This document shows positions 22,076 to 34,194 of a stretch of 64,000 bases of DNA, piece after piece. Numbering within the stretch: position 1 is the stretch's first letter; each line of letters starts with the position of its first letter. The notes below the pieces were generated by a model. It saw only the letters and a program-made list of their open reading frames with translations, did no database searches and was not told the origin of the DNA. Both the position numbers and the translations under genes were made by a program. The DNA comes from Chloranthus sessilifolius (taxonomy: Eukaryota > Streptophyta > Magnoliopsida > Chloranthales > Chloranthaceae): contig CM037585.1 of assembly GCA_021018995.1 (NCBI GenBank), positions 123,160,831 through 123,224,830 of the forward strand, written 5' to 3'.

Positions 22076-23405
22076 TAGTTTAATTTTGGGTATACACCGA
22101 TGAAAGTTATTTGAAGATCTGACACTATATGATGCGAACATCGAGTCGCAAGCTACAGGAGCCTTTTTGGCTAATATATCAGTGAGACCGATAATATTTG
22201 AGCATATCCACGAGCTACAGATGAAAGACCCGGCGCTAACCAAGATTCGTCAAGATGTAACTGAAGGCATTAGATTTGAGTTTTTGATCAAGGAGGATGG
22301 TTCCTTATTGTTTAAGGGTCGTCTCTGTATTCCGGACAATGCCGATTTATGGCGAACAATTCTTGATGAATCTCACAAGTAAAGCTATGCTATCTACCAG
22401 GGAAGCACAAAGATGTATCAAGATTTGAAAAAGAATTACTGGTGGAGAGGCTTGAAATAAGATGTGGCAGAGTACGTGTCACGGTGTTTGACGTGTCAGC
22501 AAGTCAAGATCGATCATAGACACCCCGCAGGCCTATTGCAGCCTCTACCTGTACTGGAATGGAAGTGGGAATCGATCTCTATGGACTTCATCGTTGGGCT
22601 ACCACGTATTGCAAAGTACAATGCCATTTGGGTAGTGGTCGATCGATTGACCAAGTCAACGCACTTCTTGCCTTATAAAATGATGTACACAGCGGGAAGA
22701 CTGGCAGAGCTATATATGAAGGAGATTGTCCGTTTGCATGGAATTCCGAGTAGCATTGTTTCAGACCGTGACCCATTATATACATCAAAGTTTTGGAAGA
22801 AATTTCAAGAAAGAATGGGAATGTGACTAGATTTCAGTACGGCATTCCATTCACAAACTGACAGAAAAACTGAGAGGGTCAATCAGATCATTGAGGACAT
22901 GCTTAGGGCATGCATGTTAGAATTACAAGGATCGTGGGATCAACACCTACCCTTGATTGAGTTTGCATATAATAACAACTTTCAGACGAGCATTGGGATG
23001 ACACCATATGAAGCACTTTATGAACGGCGATGTAGATCGCCCATCAATTGGGAAGAAATCGGGGAGAAATTTGTTTTGGGACCCGAAATACTTGAAGATA
23101 ATGCCACCTATGTTTGTATGATAAGGGCAAAACTCAAAGCAGCTCAGAGCAGACAGAAAAGCTACGCTGATATCAAGCGGACGAGTGTAGACTTCAAGGT
23201 GGGTAAACACGTGTTCCTGAAAGTGTCACCTATGAAGGGGGTAATGAGGTTTGGAAAGAGAGGGAAGTTAAGGCCCTGCTATCTTGGACCATTTGAGGTT
23301 CTAGGTCGAGTAGGGGATGTTGCTTACCGCATTGGATTGCTACCATTGTTTGATCAGGTACACAATGTGTTTCATGTATCTATGCTCAGGAAGTACCTTA
23401 ACAAC
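22076..23405 (+). pseudogene. Integrase of the outer retrotransposon, interrupted by the inner element
   Basis: The zinc-binding N-terminus is partly decayed. The CLTCQ pair is present (about 22489-22503), but the usual HPG is Y-Q-G, and TAA at 22379 and 22459 break it. The catalytic core keeps D (22584-22586 in SMDFIVGLP), D (22764-22766 in SDRDP) and E (22872-22874), so the DDE triad is intact. A TGA at 22824-22826 lies between the last two. The GPY/F-type C-terminal region (GPFEVLGRVGDVAYRI, about 23287-23334) runs to HVSMLRKYLNNPD. There the inner retrotransposon entered; the protein continues at 36643. Confidence 0.92.
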
Positions 23406-23410
23406 CCTGA
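23406..23410. repeat. Target-site duplication CCTGA (left) of the inner retrotransposon
   Basis: CCTGA precedes the inner element and recurs at 36638-36642. Removing the element and one copy restores an uninterrupted integrase-to-chromodomain junction. Confidence 0.9.
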
Positions 23411-24850
23411 TGTTGATGTGGTTCTGGTGTGCTTACATTATTTGTTGGTAGTGAAAGTCATTGAAAATCAAAGGAAGTGTAAGACAGGGGGTGAATTCAG
23501 CACAACTCAGAAGTCCTAGACCTGCAAGATACAGGGTCCTTTGTAGTAAGTTTTGATAAGTAAGAGTTTGTCCCACAGGGAGAGGTGATCTACAGCTCCA
23601 AAGGAGCCATCTCTAGTAGTCCCTCCAGATCTGACTACAGATCTGACAGTCCTAAAAGGAGGGGAGTTTAAGGTCACTTATTCTAAGTATTCTAATGTCT
23701 AAACTACAGAAAGGGTTGAAAGGATAGATGGAGTGTGGAAAATAAATATAAAAGGGTGAGAAGTATGCTATTGAGCCCAGATAAGAGGAGTTGTGTAACT
23801 CAGATTCGGATCTGATGTTATAGAAGTCCCGTCCAGTGGCTACATTATCACCACTGAGGAGAAAGGATCCAACCCATCACTCTGCCATGATTCCACCCTT
23901 AAGGCTATAACCTGTCCACTCAAATGGTCACAGATTATACCATAGGGGAGCCAATATCCAGGGATGGGTCAAAATATAATAAGTAAATCATGGCAGGCAC
24001 TATTTCATTCAGGCTACCAGCTCAAGAATCCATAGGGAACCTCAATCTCTAAAGCTCTATATGTGGGGCTAAGGCTGTATAGGACCATGATGGCCCAAAC
24101 ACATAAAACCAGTAAGAGATTGAGTACAACCTTCGATCTAGCTGTCCATTGCTTGAGTGAGGCTACAATGGTCCAGTCACCAGCCTGTAATCTCTATAAC
24201 CAGATCAGATCCAACATCTGATGGAAGATCTATACAAATATAGGGGAGTCTGCCTCTGTATAATCTCTCACCAGGCTTCTACAAGCTTAGGTGTAAAGAA
24301 GAAGGATCCATCTTGGATCGGTGGATTAGAATCACCCTAAGGCTATAATCTGTCCACTTAAATGGTCACAGACTATCCCAGAGGTTATCCTCCTCACGGA
24401 GCCCAAGACAAAATAAGAATATCGCTGCTACCACCATGGTCACAAGGCTACCAGCTCAAGCTCCCATGGGAATTTCAGATTTAGTGGGTCCTATGGTGGG
24501 GCTAAGGCTGTAGGACCATGATAGCCTAGACACACAGGTCACTTGGATCTGAGTGGCCCTTAGAATCAGTCCTCCATTGCTTTGAAACATAGCCAAAGCA
24601 ATGGCGGATCACAAGGCAGCAACCTTGCACAGAGCATCTCACATTCAAATATAAATCCCATAAAATACAGATCCTATTACAAAATTTTCATTGATCTAAT
24701 TCAAAAATACATACAAAGGCATAGCCAGCAAGTGCTGGACTATGGAGAGAAGGAAAGAGAAAAAGAAAACTACTTACAGATGAAAAGATAGAGAAAAGAA
24801 AAACGATCTGAGATGTGTTCCCAGATACCTAAACCTAAGCTAGGTATAGG

Positions 24851-24858
24851 TTTATATA
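24851..24858 (-). promoter_or_regulatory. LTR TATA box, inner element (left LTR)
   Basis: TATATAAA on the minus strand in the context GCTATATAAACC. The same box is at 35633-35640 in the right LTR, which is the functional 5' LTR. Confidence 0.55.
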
Positions 24859-25059
24859 GCAGTGGGGTGGCGGCGCATTAAGGTTAGGAAACCCTAATTT
24901 TAACGATGCCACGTGGCCTAACAGTGATCCTTGGATGCCTCGGGGCACGTACACAGAGATTTGAGCATGGGAGTGCGTGCCCTAATCGCTAGAAATTCCC
25001 CTCTGCTGAAGAGATGAAAGTTTAGGTTCAGAGCTTTGCTAGGTAGCTGTAGTTTCCCA

Positions 25060-25630
25060 GACTTGTCGCGTGGTAGCTCTTTGCTGTTCGCTAGGATGAT
25101 TTGACATTGCTTGACTTTGGTTTGCTCTTGAGCAACGCGATAGAATTGTGTTCTCGCTGGATTGGGCTTCGCGAGGTTGAGTAGAAAACACAGTCTCAGA
25201 TGTCGCGGGGTTGAAGTTCAAGCAGTCGCGAGGTTGCTCGGTCTTCGCTGGGCTGATCTTCGCGAGAGTGAATTTGAACAGCGCGGGAACTTCGCGAGCA
25301 CTTCTCTTTACTGGACTTCGCGAGTTACCTCGCGAGGCTTTTAATGAGTTCTGAACTGCGCAAGGTTCCATGTCTTAATTGATCTTTGTGAGGATGGCTT
25401 TGCCTTCGCCAGGATGTTTTCTTCTTGAATGGCGCGAGAACTACGCGACACTGCGCGATGTGTTCTACTCTTGAGCTTCGCGAGAGCTGCACGAGTTTGA
25501 GTTTCTGAAGCTCTTCAGTCACTCATTTGCGCGAGAGGTTGCTGTAAAGTCTTGGGAAGCTCAGTTGAACTATGTAAGGCATATTTCTCTTGAATCCTAT
25601 AAAGCTTGAGTTAGCTGCGCGAGGCTCATT
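25060..25630. promoter_or_regulatory. CGCGAG/CTCGCGAG palindrome array in the inner LTR (left copy)
   Basis: About ten CGCGAG words and many near-variants (CGCGA, GCGCG), with CTCGCGAG or TTCGCGAG as the common form, in otherwise AT-balanced DNA. The array lies upstream of the minus-strand TATA box, in U3. It has a counterpart in the right LTR and a smaller one upstream of the aORF. Confidence 0.8.
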
Positions 25631-25823
25631 TCAGCTCTGGATTCAGAGTTCATTCTTCTGAGGGATTTCTGGTGCCAAAGCAGGCTCCTTAACAAGATTC
25701 CTGACCTTATTTCACTGCTGATTATTACCTACACAAAACATTTAACAAGAACTTATTAGGTGGCTAAGGGTCTAATCAAAGGATAAGTTAAGGGGTGAAA
25801 ATGGTACTTTTCAGGTCTTAACA

Positions 25824-25837
25824 CACCCCAAACCTAA
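25824..25837 (-). other. Polypurine-like tract of the inner element
   Basis: On the minus strand TTAGGTTTGGGGTG directly precedes the 3' LTR (TGTTAAGACC). It is only moderately purine-pure, so the assignment rests on position. Confidence 0.5.
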
Positions 25838-27834
25838 TCTTTGCTAGTCCCTTAGCAAAGCTATATTAAATTGACTCTAAAAATTAAATGTCACTTTCGT
25901 AGGGAGCACGGATACATTTAGCATATGTACAAAGCCTTTTAAACCCCTAGGTGATCCCTAGTGGAGGAGTGAAGTCTCTTGAGGGTTTTCAGTGAAGACA
26001 CCCACAAACTTCTCCAATGAAACAGTTAACAAAAGTGCAATATCATCCAATGAGCAATCAAGGAATCAGATTTAGTCTACTCTTGAATCAGTACACATAA
26101 AAGAAATTTAATTCATTGGTTTCACAGTAACTTAAACAGCATAAACTCTACATGATTGCACAACATTTCCAAATAGTTTACAATCACAGAAAACTGCTCA
26201 AGTGTGTGCCAGCACTGAGCTTATCCTTAGGTCAAAAATTAGATTAAGGTCATACATAATGCATTCAAGTTCAGACCCAAAAACTTTGCAGGGCATACTC
26301 TCATAAGGGTTTTGTTGAGGGGTTCATTCTCTCACAGGCTCAAGAGCAGTTACATCCCCCAAATGGGTTTGTAAGCATGAGCATAAGCAGAGTTCTTAAG
26401 TGCTGACATCATTGATAGTTTCTCACCATAGATTGGATAACTCTTTATCTTCACATGACAGCTCACTCAACTTTGGATCACAAGGGCTTTTAACTGGGCT
26501 GTAATGTGGCTTATGGAGTGGGGTTGAAAGAATGGAGGGTTGAGAAGTGGTTCAAAATTGAGAAATCAGTAGGTGACAGAGGTGATTCATGACTTCACCT
26601 TCTTGAGTTTAGCTCCTTGCATCTTCTTTGAGATTTTTAGATTTGAAGTGATCAGTTTCTCTTCTTGATTTTGATTTTCCAATGAAAATTCCTCTTGACT
26701 TCTCTCTTATTCCACTTCATTATTATTTTTGTTTCTTTTTACTAGAGTTTCCTTCTTTTTATTTTGTTTTTGCTTTTCAGAAATGCCACCATGTTCTTAG
26801 TTATCATATTGCCAGATTTTTGAGATCCTTCTTCTCCATTCACCTAATGTTGACCATAGGTAGTCCATATTCAACTCTTTCTCCTTTACCTTCTGAATTC
26901 TCAGAGTGAGGGTAGGTTGAATTAGGTTCATGGGTTCAGGTTCAAGTACTTAGGTTTATTTTGAAGAAATTTAGGATTTAAAGCTCAAAGGGGGTATGGA
27001 CAAGGGCAGTTGCTTTTGGATTGGTCTTTTTAGGCTCAAACTGTCCAAGAGAAGGCCTTGATCCTTTCCTCAGTCTCATGAGTACTGTCAGTTGTTTCAA
27101 CTTGGAGTTACCTAATCTTCTAGTGAGCACAGTGACTCAGCCAGTCCTTAGAACTAAAAGAAATGCCTTAGTTACTCCTCAAAGAATAGAAAATTTTTGT
27201 ATAGGCCCAATTCTCACTGGATATGGTCTTCCTTTGAATTTTCAAGTATGTCCTCACCTTTTTCTCTCTCTACTGATTCACTGAGTGCTGATACAAGTGA
27301 GTTTCCTTGGTGATATCATCATGAAAATGTGGAGTATTAGAGGTTTATAATGTCCAAGGTCTGCATAAATTTTAAACTTCTTAATTTCATGATTCTTAAG
27401 TGAACAGAGGTCTATTTCCATATTACTCAGATGAGTCTGCTGCACTTATGTTAACTATTCCATTGCCAGGGTCTGCCTGCCATACCCCCAAACCTACGAG
27501 GAGCAGTGTCCTCACTGGTTCAAAGGTGGTGTCTGAGAGTTATTGAGGCTAAAAGAAAAGGAAAGACAGGGAACAAAACACACAACAGGCAAAACAAGAT
27601 AGTAAAGACAGGGGAAAAGTCTATGAAAAATTAGAAATGTACAAAATACAAGAAAACAGAAGCAAAAGAAACATAGAAAATCCTAGGTACAATCTAGTTA
27701 GAATCTGTCTTAAAACTTGTCCCATCCCATCTTCTTTTCATGCTCTTGCAGGAGAGCCTCTTCTTCTTTCTTCTTTCGTTCCCTCTCTGCCTTTCGTTGC
27801 TCGAGAGTTTTGGGTATGGTTGGAGCCCTGACCC
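25838..27834. other. Non-coding 3' region of the inner retrotransposon
   Basis: About 2 kb between the aORF end and the 3' LTR. Open frames (for example 26682-26909 and 27021-27284) are short, biased by T-rich composition and unsupported. I recognise no pol remnant on either strand. CCCCAAA-type words (about 26356, 27486) recur. Confidence 0.5.
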
Positions 27835-30800
27835 TCATTTTCCTCTTCTTTGGTTCAGGAGGGATCTCCGAAGATTTAGCAGTGGTTGGCTCAGGGGGTT
27901 TGGTGGGAGATTTTCCTTTGGGGCCCTTACCTTTGGAGGCTTGCCCTTGCTGAGGTAGAGGGGGAATAAGAGGTGGTTGGGTGGTCTTTGGCTCAGGGAG
28001 CAGCAGGATTTAGCTTGTGCTTGCACAGAGCGGAGAGGACTTTTCCCTTTTTCTGGTTTAGGGGGAGCCACAGAAGATGGATCTGGTACTTTGGCTGCAG
28101 GAATGGCAGGGCTCTTCCCTTTCACGGGCTGGCTTAGTGGTGATGCCTCCTCAGACTGGGCAGATGTTTCTTTTCCAATTTTCAAAGAGCGACTTGGGGG
28201 AGTAGTCCTCTTAGCAGCAACCTTCCTTCGCTGAGGATAGGATTGTGCAGCAGGGCTGGATGAAGGAGCAGCAACAGGAGATTGGGCATTGGGATCCCTA
28301 GGTGGTGCAACATCAGATTCTGAGTCAGAAGAAAAGAGCTTAGTAGGGTCCAATCCAAGGGCAGCAGCAGCCTGTCTGCGTTCTTCTTTGGAAAGTAGGC
28401 GCCCATGGGGATCATCTTGAGCAGAAGCTCTGGTGACCTTTGGAGGTGGGGATGGAGGGACCGGCCTTTTACCTTTTTGGGCTGCAGTGGCTCTTTTAGA
28501 AGTGGGCTTTTTCTTGGAAGGAGTGCATTTTCTTTTAGGAGCAGGAGAGGGAATAGGGGGGGGCACTGAGGGAGGAGCAGGAACTGCAGTAGGGATTTGA
28601 GCAGGAGCAATAGGTTGTGTAGGTACTGTAGTAGGCATTTGAGGAGGAACAGGAGGAGCTGCCAGAGTGGGGGCTGTGGGAGGTGGGGGAACAGATTGTG
28701 TAGGGGTTGGGGTAGGGATAGTGGAAGAAGATGGGCCTGATTGTGTGGAAGAAGAGGGGGCCTCAGGGGGAGCTGTGGCGAGAGGGGTGGCCTGTACGGG
28801 TTGGGAAAGTAGGAAGGCAACTCGCTGTTCCAAGATTTCAATTTTCTTGTTATCTCACAGGAGGTTGGTATCTGCAAGCTCCTTACTAAGTCGGTTGATC
28901 TTCTGAGTATTGTTCAATTTTTTCTCTAATAGCCTGTTGTGCTTTTTCGCCCTCTCTGCATTGGCCTTTTCAATCTCAGTAGTCATTTTATAATACGTCG
29001 CTGCAGCCTTGTTCGCATTTAGGGTCTCTAAAATTGCCTCCCACCCTTTGGAAATATCTCTTAGCTGCTCGCTGTGAGCAAGCTTCAAGTCACTAAGTTT
29101 CTACAGCAAGGGGTATTCGATGGCTTGGCGGAGTTGGGCCATGCCGTTGAGAACATCCCTCTTTATATAGGGATTGTCCCTCATGGCATGGAGGAGGGTG
29201 AAGTAGGGGGTGTAATAGGAGTGTCGGGGTAAGATGGGTAGAAATGGAGTGGAAGAAGTAGAAGGGGATTGATCCTGGGGGGAAAGAGTGGGTGGTGGAA
29301 GGATGAAGTCAAGAGAAGAGGTGGAAGTGGTAGGGTAGTGCATGTTGAATGGTCGTGAATTGGGGAGGGGGAGGGAGAAGAGGTGGAATGGAAGGTATGG
29401 GTGGAAAGTGAAATGAAGGAAGGGTGGAGGTGGATGAGTCGGTGGGGAAGAATGGGATGGTGAAGGGTCGAAATGGAAGGGTGGGGTTGCAAATAAGTGG
29501 GGTTGAATGGGAAAAGTGGATGAAGGGAATGGTGTCAGTTTGGGTAGAAGTGTGGGTAAATTGAGGTGGAGGTAGTATTAGAGGGGGTAGGGTAGGTAGA
29601 GAGGGGAAGGAGTGGTAGGGTATGGTGTCATGGAGGGAGAAGGGTGTAGGTAAGTCAATGTGGGTGAGGTCTGTTGGGCGTGGAGTCGGAAGGTGGAAGG
29701 GGTTGGGTCAATGGGGTGGTAGGAGGATGGGTGGGAATGATTGGGTTTGTCAATGTTTGAAGGGTGGATTGTATGGTGGTTATGTCGGTTGCATTTGGGC
29801 TTGGGTTTGTGTGGTGTTGGAGAGTTGGGTTTGGATGTCATGTATGAGGGAAAGGATATGGGTAAGGGTATCTGAGGTTGGTTGAGGTGGAGTATGAGGA
29901 TTGGAAGGAACAGTTGAAAAGGGAAGTGGGGCATGATGGAAAGTGGTGGGGAGAAGGTGAAGGGTCAGTGAATGATGTGGTGAAGGGAGAGGGGACTCAG
30001 GGAGAGGGATGTCATGGGTGGGCAAGGTATCAAGCAGGGTAGTCATGAATGCCTGATACCCTGAAGTGGTGGCTAAGTTAAAGTCCAGATCATGGAGAGG
30101 TTAGACTAAGGGTTGGTTAATATGGGGTGTGTCTGTGGGAAGGACAGGGGAGGTGGAAGTGGGTGAAGATATGGTAGCTGTGGTGTGAGAGGGCTTTTTT
30201 TTTAGGTAGGTTATCAGGGTAGGGCTGTCAGGGTGTTGATCATATGATATGGGGGAGACTGGGGCTGTGTATTGAGTTGTGGTGGGTGAAGGTGGAGTGT
30301 TGTCCTGGGGTTCAACACTTTCTTCCCAGGTACGGATAATAGTGGGAGGGGGAATGGAAAAAGGAGATACAAAAGGGAAAGGGAGAGATAGAATAGGTGA
30401 AGAAACTAATGAAGAGACAAGTGTGGTGGATGGAGGAGTTGCTGCAGAAGAAGAGGTGACAGAAGCTCGCACCACCTTCTTTGGAGCAAGGGCTTTGGCC
30501 TTCTTTTTGGGGGCAGGGGTGGCCTTTGCCACAGCAGGTCCCTCTCCCAGCTCGGAAACACGCTGAGCTTCAGCCTTCTTCTTCTGGGGATCCATTAGAC
30601 TTCTACTGATCCCCCATTGTCTTTTGGCAAAAATGGTGGGAGTGAGGTCAGCAGATAACTCCCCCATTGGTATCTTGTATCCTCCCCTCAGAAGTAGTCT
30701 GGTGATGAGTCTTCCATAGGGGAGAGTGTGGATTTTCTTTTGCAGCCCCAGCATCACTATTGTATCCTTCATAGCCTCGAAGATCAACCATGCGACATTA

Positions 30801-31474
30801 AATCCATGGCCCAGAGAGAAGGAATAGAGAGCATCAGCAATTGGTGTCCTCCTTTCTTGCTGATGGCCTGAGTAATAGATATTCTTCCGTAGCACTTGAT
30901 CGATGAACAACAGTTTAGGCTCCAAATATCTTCTTCTGATGGAGTCCCCTGTGGCCTTCAAACCTCTTGTAATGGCCTGAGCAATTGTGTCAATGGGGGC
31001 ACTCACAGGGGCACCATAACCGCAGTTGAGATCAAAACTGGCAGGGATGCCCATGACTTCAGCAATTAACTCAGGGCTAAGCAGCATCTCAAAATTGTCA
31101 ATTAATGCAAGGAGGCCTGGCTGCCCCTGTGTGCAGTCCCCCTAAGGTCTTTGGTAAAGAGTTGCACTAACCTAGGGTAGGCTAGTGCAGGAATCATTTG
31201 CATCAAGGGGAACAATCCAGCCTTCCGTAGGAACTCAATAGCAGGTGCTGACAACGGCTCTGATTCAAAGAAAGAGATCGAAAATGGCTTCAGGCTCTAA
31301 GGGAATGGAAATGAGGAGCTTAGAGGGTGTAGAGTAATCAGGTGTTTGTGCAGCCACCTCAGGAACCACCTCCTTCCCTTTTTGTTGTGTCGTAGAGGAC
31401 TTGGCTTTCTTAGGGGCAGGCTCCACAGTGGCCTTGTCCCTCGCTCTCTTCACAGGTGCACTTTTAGGAGCCAT
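27835..31474 (-). pseudogene. Additional ORF (aORF) of the inner retrotransposon, plant-transposon-protein-like domain with P/S/T-rich tail
   Basis: Starts at ATG 31474 (MAPKSAPVKRARDK), after a TATA-like box and a leader with AAACCCTAG. The basic N-terminus is followed by a domain read through one frameshift: FLRKAGL (about 31234), YPRLVQLFTKDL (about 31178), ELIAEVMGIPASFDL (31075-31030), SIRRRYLEP (about 30945) and ALYSFSLGHGFNVAWLIFEAM (about 30830-30770, 20 of its residues quoted in part). This resembles the 'putative plant transposon protein' family and aligns with the outer aORF. A long Pro/Ser/Thr/His-rich low-complexity region follows (30500-29200), then a helical coiled-coil-like segment (about 29090-28820) and a basic Pro/Lys-rich end. 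Breaks include a frameshift at about 31260, TAG near 30100, a shift near 29800-29930, TAG at 29101 and TGA at 28855. The function of the family is unknown. Confidence 0.75.
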
Positions 31475-31739
31475 CACGACTCTCCTTGGTGAGTGGACAG
31501 TTGAAATTTTGAAAGGAAAGATCAAGAGCTGAGTCTAACCCTAAAAGTTAGGGTTCTATTCAATTGGACACACGGTGGATCTCAAGAGCTCTTAGCAGGG
31601 GACAACTGTTGATGGAAGCTTTAAGAACAAAAATCCAGAATTTCAAAACAAGCAATGAACTGTAGACAGGAAGCTGGAGGAGAGAGATTGAGAGAAGTGG
31701 GAGCTAGGGTTTCGCTGGAAGGAGAGGAAAGAGAAAGCA

Positions 31740-31990
31740 GTAAGGAAAAGCAGCGCGGGGTGGGATTTAAATATCGCGAGGCTCGGCGCGCTTTGAAAAT
31801 ATCCGCTCGCTGGTTGGGAAAGAATGGGTCGCGAGATTAGATGTTCCTTTAAACTGTGCGATGCAGCTCACCCAGTTATATCTGAAACTCGCGACAGCAA
31901 AACAAAGTAGTTCTTTATGAACTGCGTGAGAGGGGACCAAACCCAATATTCAGAACCTCGCGATGGCTTAACCGAGGTAGAATTCACTCA
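31740..31990 (-). promoter_or_regulatory. Internal promoter-like region upstream of the inner aORF, with CGCGA words
   Basis: On the minus strand a cluster of CGCGA/CGCGAG words (for example near 31778, 31831, 31893 and 31959) precedes TATTTAAAT (31765-31773). A leader containing AAACCCTAG (31704-31712, minus) and pyrimidine-rich tracts leads to the aORF ATG at 31474. The arrangement copies that of the LTR (array, then TATA). It suggests a second promoter for the aORF, possibly created by duplication of LTR sequence. Confidence 0.55.
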
Positions 31991-32288
31991 CCCACTAGTC
32001 AGCTTTTTTACCCTGACTTTACGGGTGGATTCTCTCACAGACTCTCTACCAGGGACACCCATAAGTATTATAAAGCATTCACAAATTCCCATACTCTCAA
32101 GGCATTAAATTCACACATCATGAAAAGCATTCAATTACTACATTATCATTCAATCGCTTGAAATTAGCAAACAAGGGGAACAGGAATAAAAGTAGGCATA
32201 AAGCACTAAACTCAGATTCTAACAAGATTACTACACATTCCTATAAACTGTAAAGTACATATTATACAAAGGTGCACAGTTCTTATCA
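31991..32288. other. Gap between gag and internal promoter of the inner element
   Basis: About 300 bp with no recognisable coding, where protease/pol would normally begin. It is the site of the pol deletion or replacement. Confidence 0.5.
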
Positions 32289-33830
32289 TCAATTCAATGA
32301 AAGATCCCCTTCAGGGTCTGAGGATCCTTCACCAATCAAAAATTGGCCCTTAGGATTAACCACTGGTTGACTGGGCAACCTTCCCTCTTCTCGTTTGGCT
32401 AAGGTGTTTGCTACTTGTCCAATCTGTTCTACCATTTTCTTGATGCTCTGACCATGAGAGTTCACAGTCTGAGCCAAGGAACCTAGGTTTTACAGTGAGG
32501 TCAAGACCTGGTCCTCGAAAGAAGTATTTCTAGGTTGAGAAGGGGGTAAGACCAACTGATTTTACTGTGGATGGGGCTGCTGATGGTGCTGGAAGGTAGA
32601 CCTAGGGGCATTCCCTTGATTGAACTGCTGCTGTGGCCTTTGTGGTAAGGCCAACATCTGCTGGGGCTGCATGTAGTTGTCTTGCTTCCACCTCAGATTT
32701 GGGTGGTCTCTCCATTGGTAACCAGCATTTTGGTGCTGGTATCTATATGGCAGCCTATTGTAGCCCCCAGATTATTGCTGGCCATAAGATTGAGCAGCAA
32801 CAACATGTTCCAAAACTAATTCAGGAAATTACCCTGCAGATGGACATTCCTCCACTGTGTGCTGTGGGGACTGGCATATCAGACATGCCTCTGCCACATG
32901 AGCAGCCCTTCTGGGTTGCATCACAGTCAATAATTTATCAAACTTCATAGAGAGGTTTGCCATCTGCAGCTGCAGGTCATTGTTCCCAGACACCTCATAA
33001 ACTTTTTCTTTTGATCCAGCAGCAGGCCCCACCTTTGACTCAGATTCCTGACTAGTTCTTGCCAGGAATGGCTTTTGAAAAGTATTCTCACTAATCACCT
33101 TAAACAATTCCCATGCCTCCTCAGCAGTCTTGTGCATGTAGGATCCACCACAAGAGGAATCGACCATATCTCTATTTTTCTCATCAATCCCATTGTAGAA
33201 GCTTTGTACAAGCTGCCACTCAGGGATCTTGTGGTGGGGGCATTGTTTGAGCATCTCTTTAAACCTATCCCAGGACTGGTTAAAATCCTCAGTTGGGGAT
33301 TGAGCAAACGCAAGAATCTCTTTCCTCAACTGGCTAGTTTTGGTCTAAGGGAAGAACTTGGTTAGGAATCTGGTCTGTAGGTCTTTCCATGAAGCAATAC
33401 TATTGTTGGGAAGAGTGGTCAGCCAGGTACTGGCTCTATCCTTCAGAGAGAAGGGAAAGAGTCTGAGCCTAGTAGCCTCAGGTCCCAAACCAGTGATATT
33501 AAAAGTGGTGCACAAGGCCAAGAACTGGTCAATATGCTTGTAAGGGTCCTCTTTGTAAAGCCCATGGAAAGCTGGCAGCATCTGGATGATTGAAGTTTTT
33601 ATCTCATAGTTCCCCTGAACAACAGGGAATTGAATGCTAAAAGGGGAGTTATAGTCATCCGGAGCATTCAACTCCTTGAGGGTTCTGGGTTATTCTTCAC
33701 CCATAATTGCTGTCACAGATTCACTTGGGGGCTCTCCTGTGGTGTGCCTATCTCTTCTAAGTCTCCTTCCCCTTTCTAACTCAGGGTTAAGAGGCTCTAA
33801 AGCAGGGCTGAGGGATCTCCTCCCTAGCAT
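32289..33830 (-). pseudogene. gag: gag of the inner retrotransposon (Athila/Tat type)
   Basis: The frame begins at ATG 33830 (MLGRRSLSPALEPLNPELER), about 340 bp after the PBS. The gag capsid domain is recognisable: SIIQMLPAFHGLYKEDPYKH (about 33601-33542), RLRLFPFSLKDRASTWL (about 33468-33418), DRFKEMLKQCPHHKIPEW (about 33267-33214). A CCHC knuckle, C-L-I-C-Q-S-P-Q-H-T-V-E-E-C (about 32885-32844), follows. Then comes a Q-rich region and a segment resembling the Athila/Tat gag end (VGQVANTLAKREEGRLPSQP). All pieces lie in one frame, broken by TAA at about 33690, TAG at 33345-33347, and several stops between 32829 and 32480. The usual N-P-K-G-Q...LRSGK passage into protease is absent, since the frame stops at 32289. 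Confidence 0.87.
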
Positions 33831-34170
33831 ACAAGCACACCAACAGCAAGGAAAGCTTCTTGCAGGCACATTGCAAAAGAATGATTGTACACTAACAAAT
33901 TTATCTAACTAGTTTACAGCTATTCAAAGAATACATTTAAACTATCCTAGATGCTGCTAGAAATTTTTTTTAAGAAAGATAGACAGAGCTTTAAAAGTCA
34001 GAGAGTTTGCAAAAAGAGGTAGCTAAGCTCCAATTACAGTCCAACTATCCTTCACTGCTACTGTCTAGATCTACAAGAAAGGTTCAAAATTATGTCAGCG
34101 GTATCAATTATTCACATGTGCAAAGAATACTAAGAATACAAAAACTAAGGGTCTACTAATAGATCATCTT
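33831..34170. other. 5' leader of the inner element
   Basis: Untranslated region between PBS and gag on the minus strand. No small ORF or structural element is obvious. Confidence 0.5.
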
Positions 34171-34188
34171 TCCCCGGCAGCGGCGCTA
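34171..34188 (-). other. Primer-binding site, tRNA-Asp type
   Basis: On the minus strand TAGCGCCGCTGCCGGGGA lies six bases after the 5' LTR. It differs at two of 18 positions from the tRNA-Asp site TGGCGCCGTTGCCGGGGA used by Athila/Tat elements. It fixes the element's orientation as minus. Confidence 0.82.
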
Positions 34189-34194
34189 AAAACT

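Larger units (their letters stand above)
23411..25823 (-). repeat. 3' LTR of the inner retrotransposon (left copy)
   Basis: 2413 bp. In + orientation it begins TGTTGATGTGG and ends GGTCTTAACA. It contains the minus-strand TATA box (24851-24858) and the CGCGAG array (25060-25630). Duplicated blocks with the phrases GCTATAA(C/T)CTGTCCACT and GGGGCTAAGGCTGTA recur inside it (about 23904 and 24341; about 24064 and 24496). Confidence 0.92.

Noticed and set aside
25039-25522. Minus-strand ORFs in the inner LTR (also 35666-36184)
   Set aside because: Long frames arise from the CGCGAG array, are duplicated only because the LTR is, and lack a recognisable domain.
28667-30566. Plus-strand and alternative-frame ORFs over the inner aORF
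   Set aside because: They are shadows of a pyrimidine-biased minus-strand coding region. The minus strand carries the conserved aORF domain and consistent frame.
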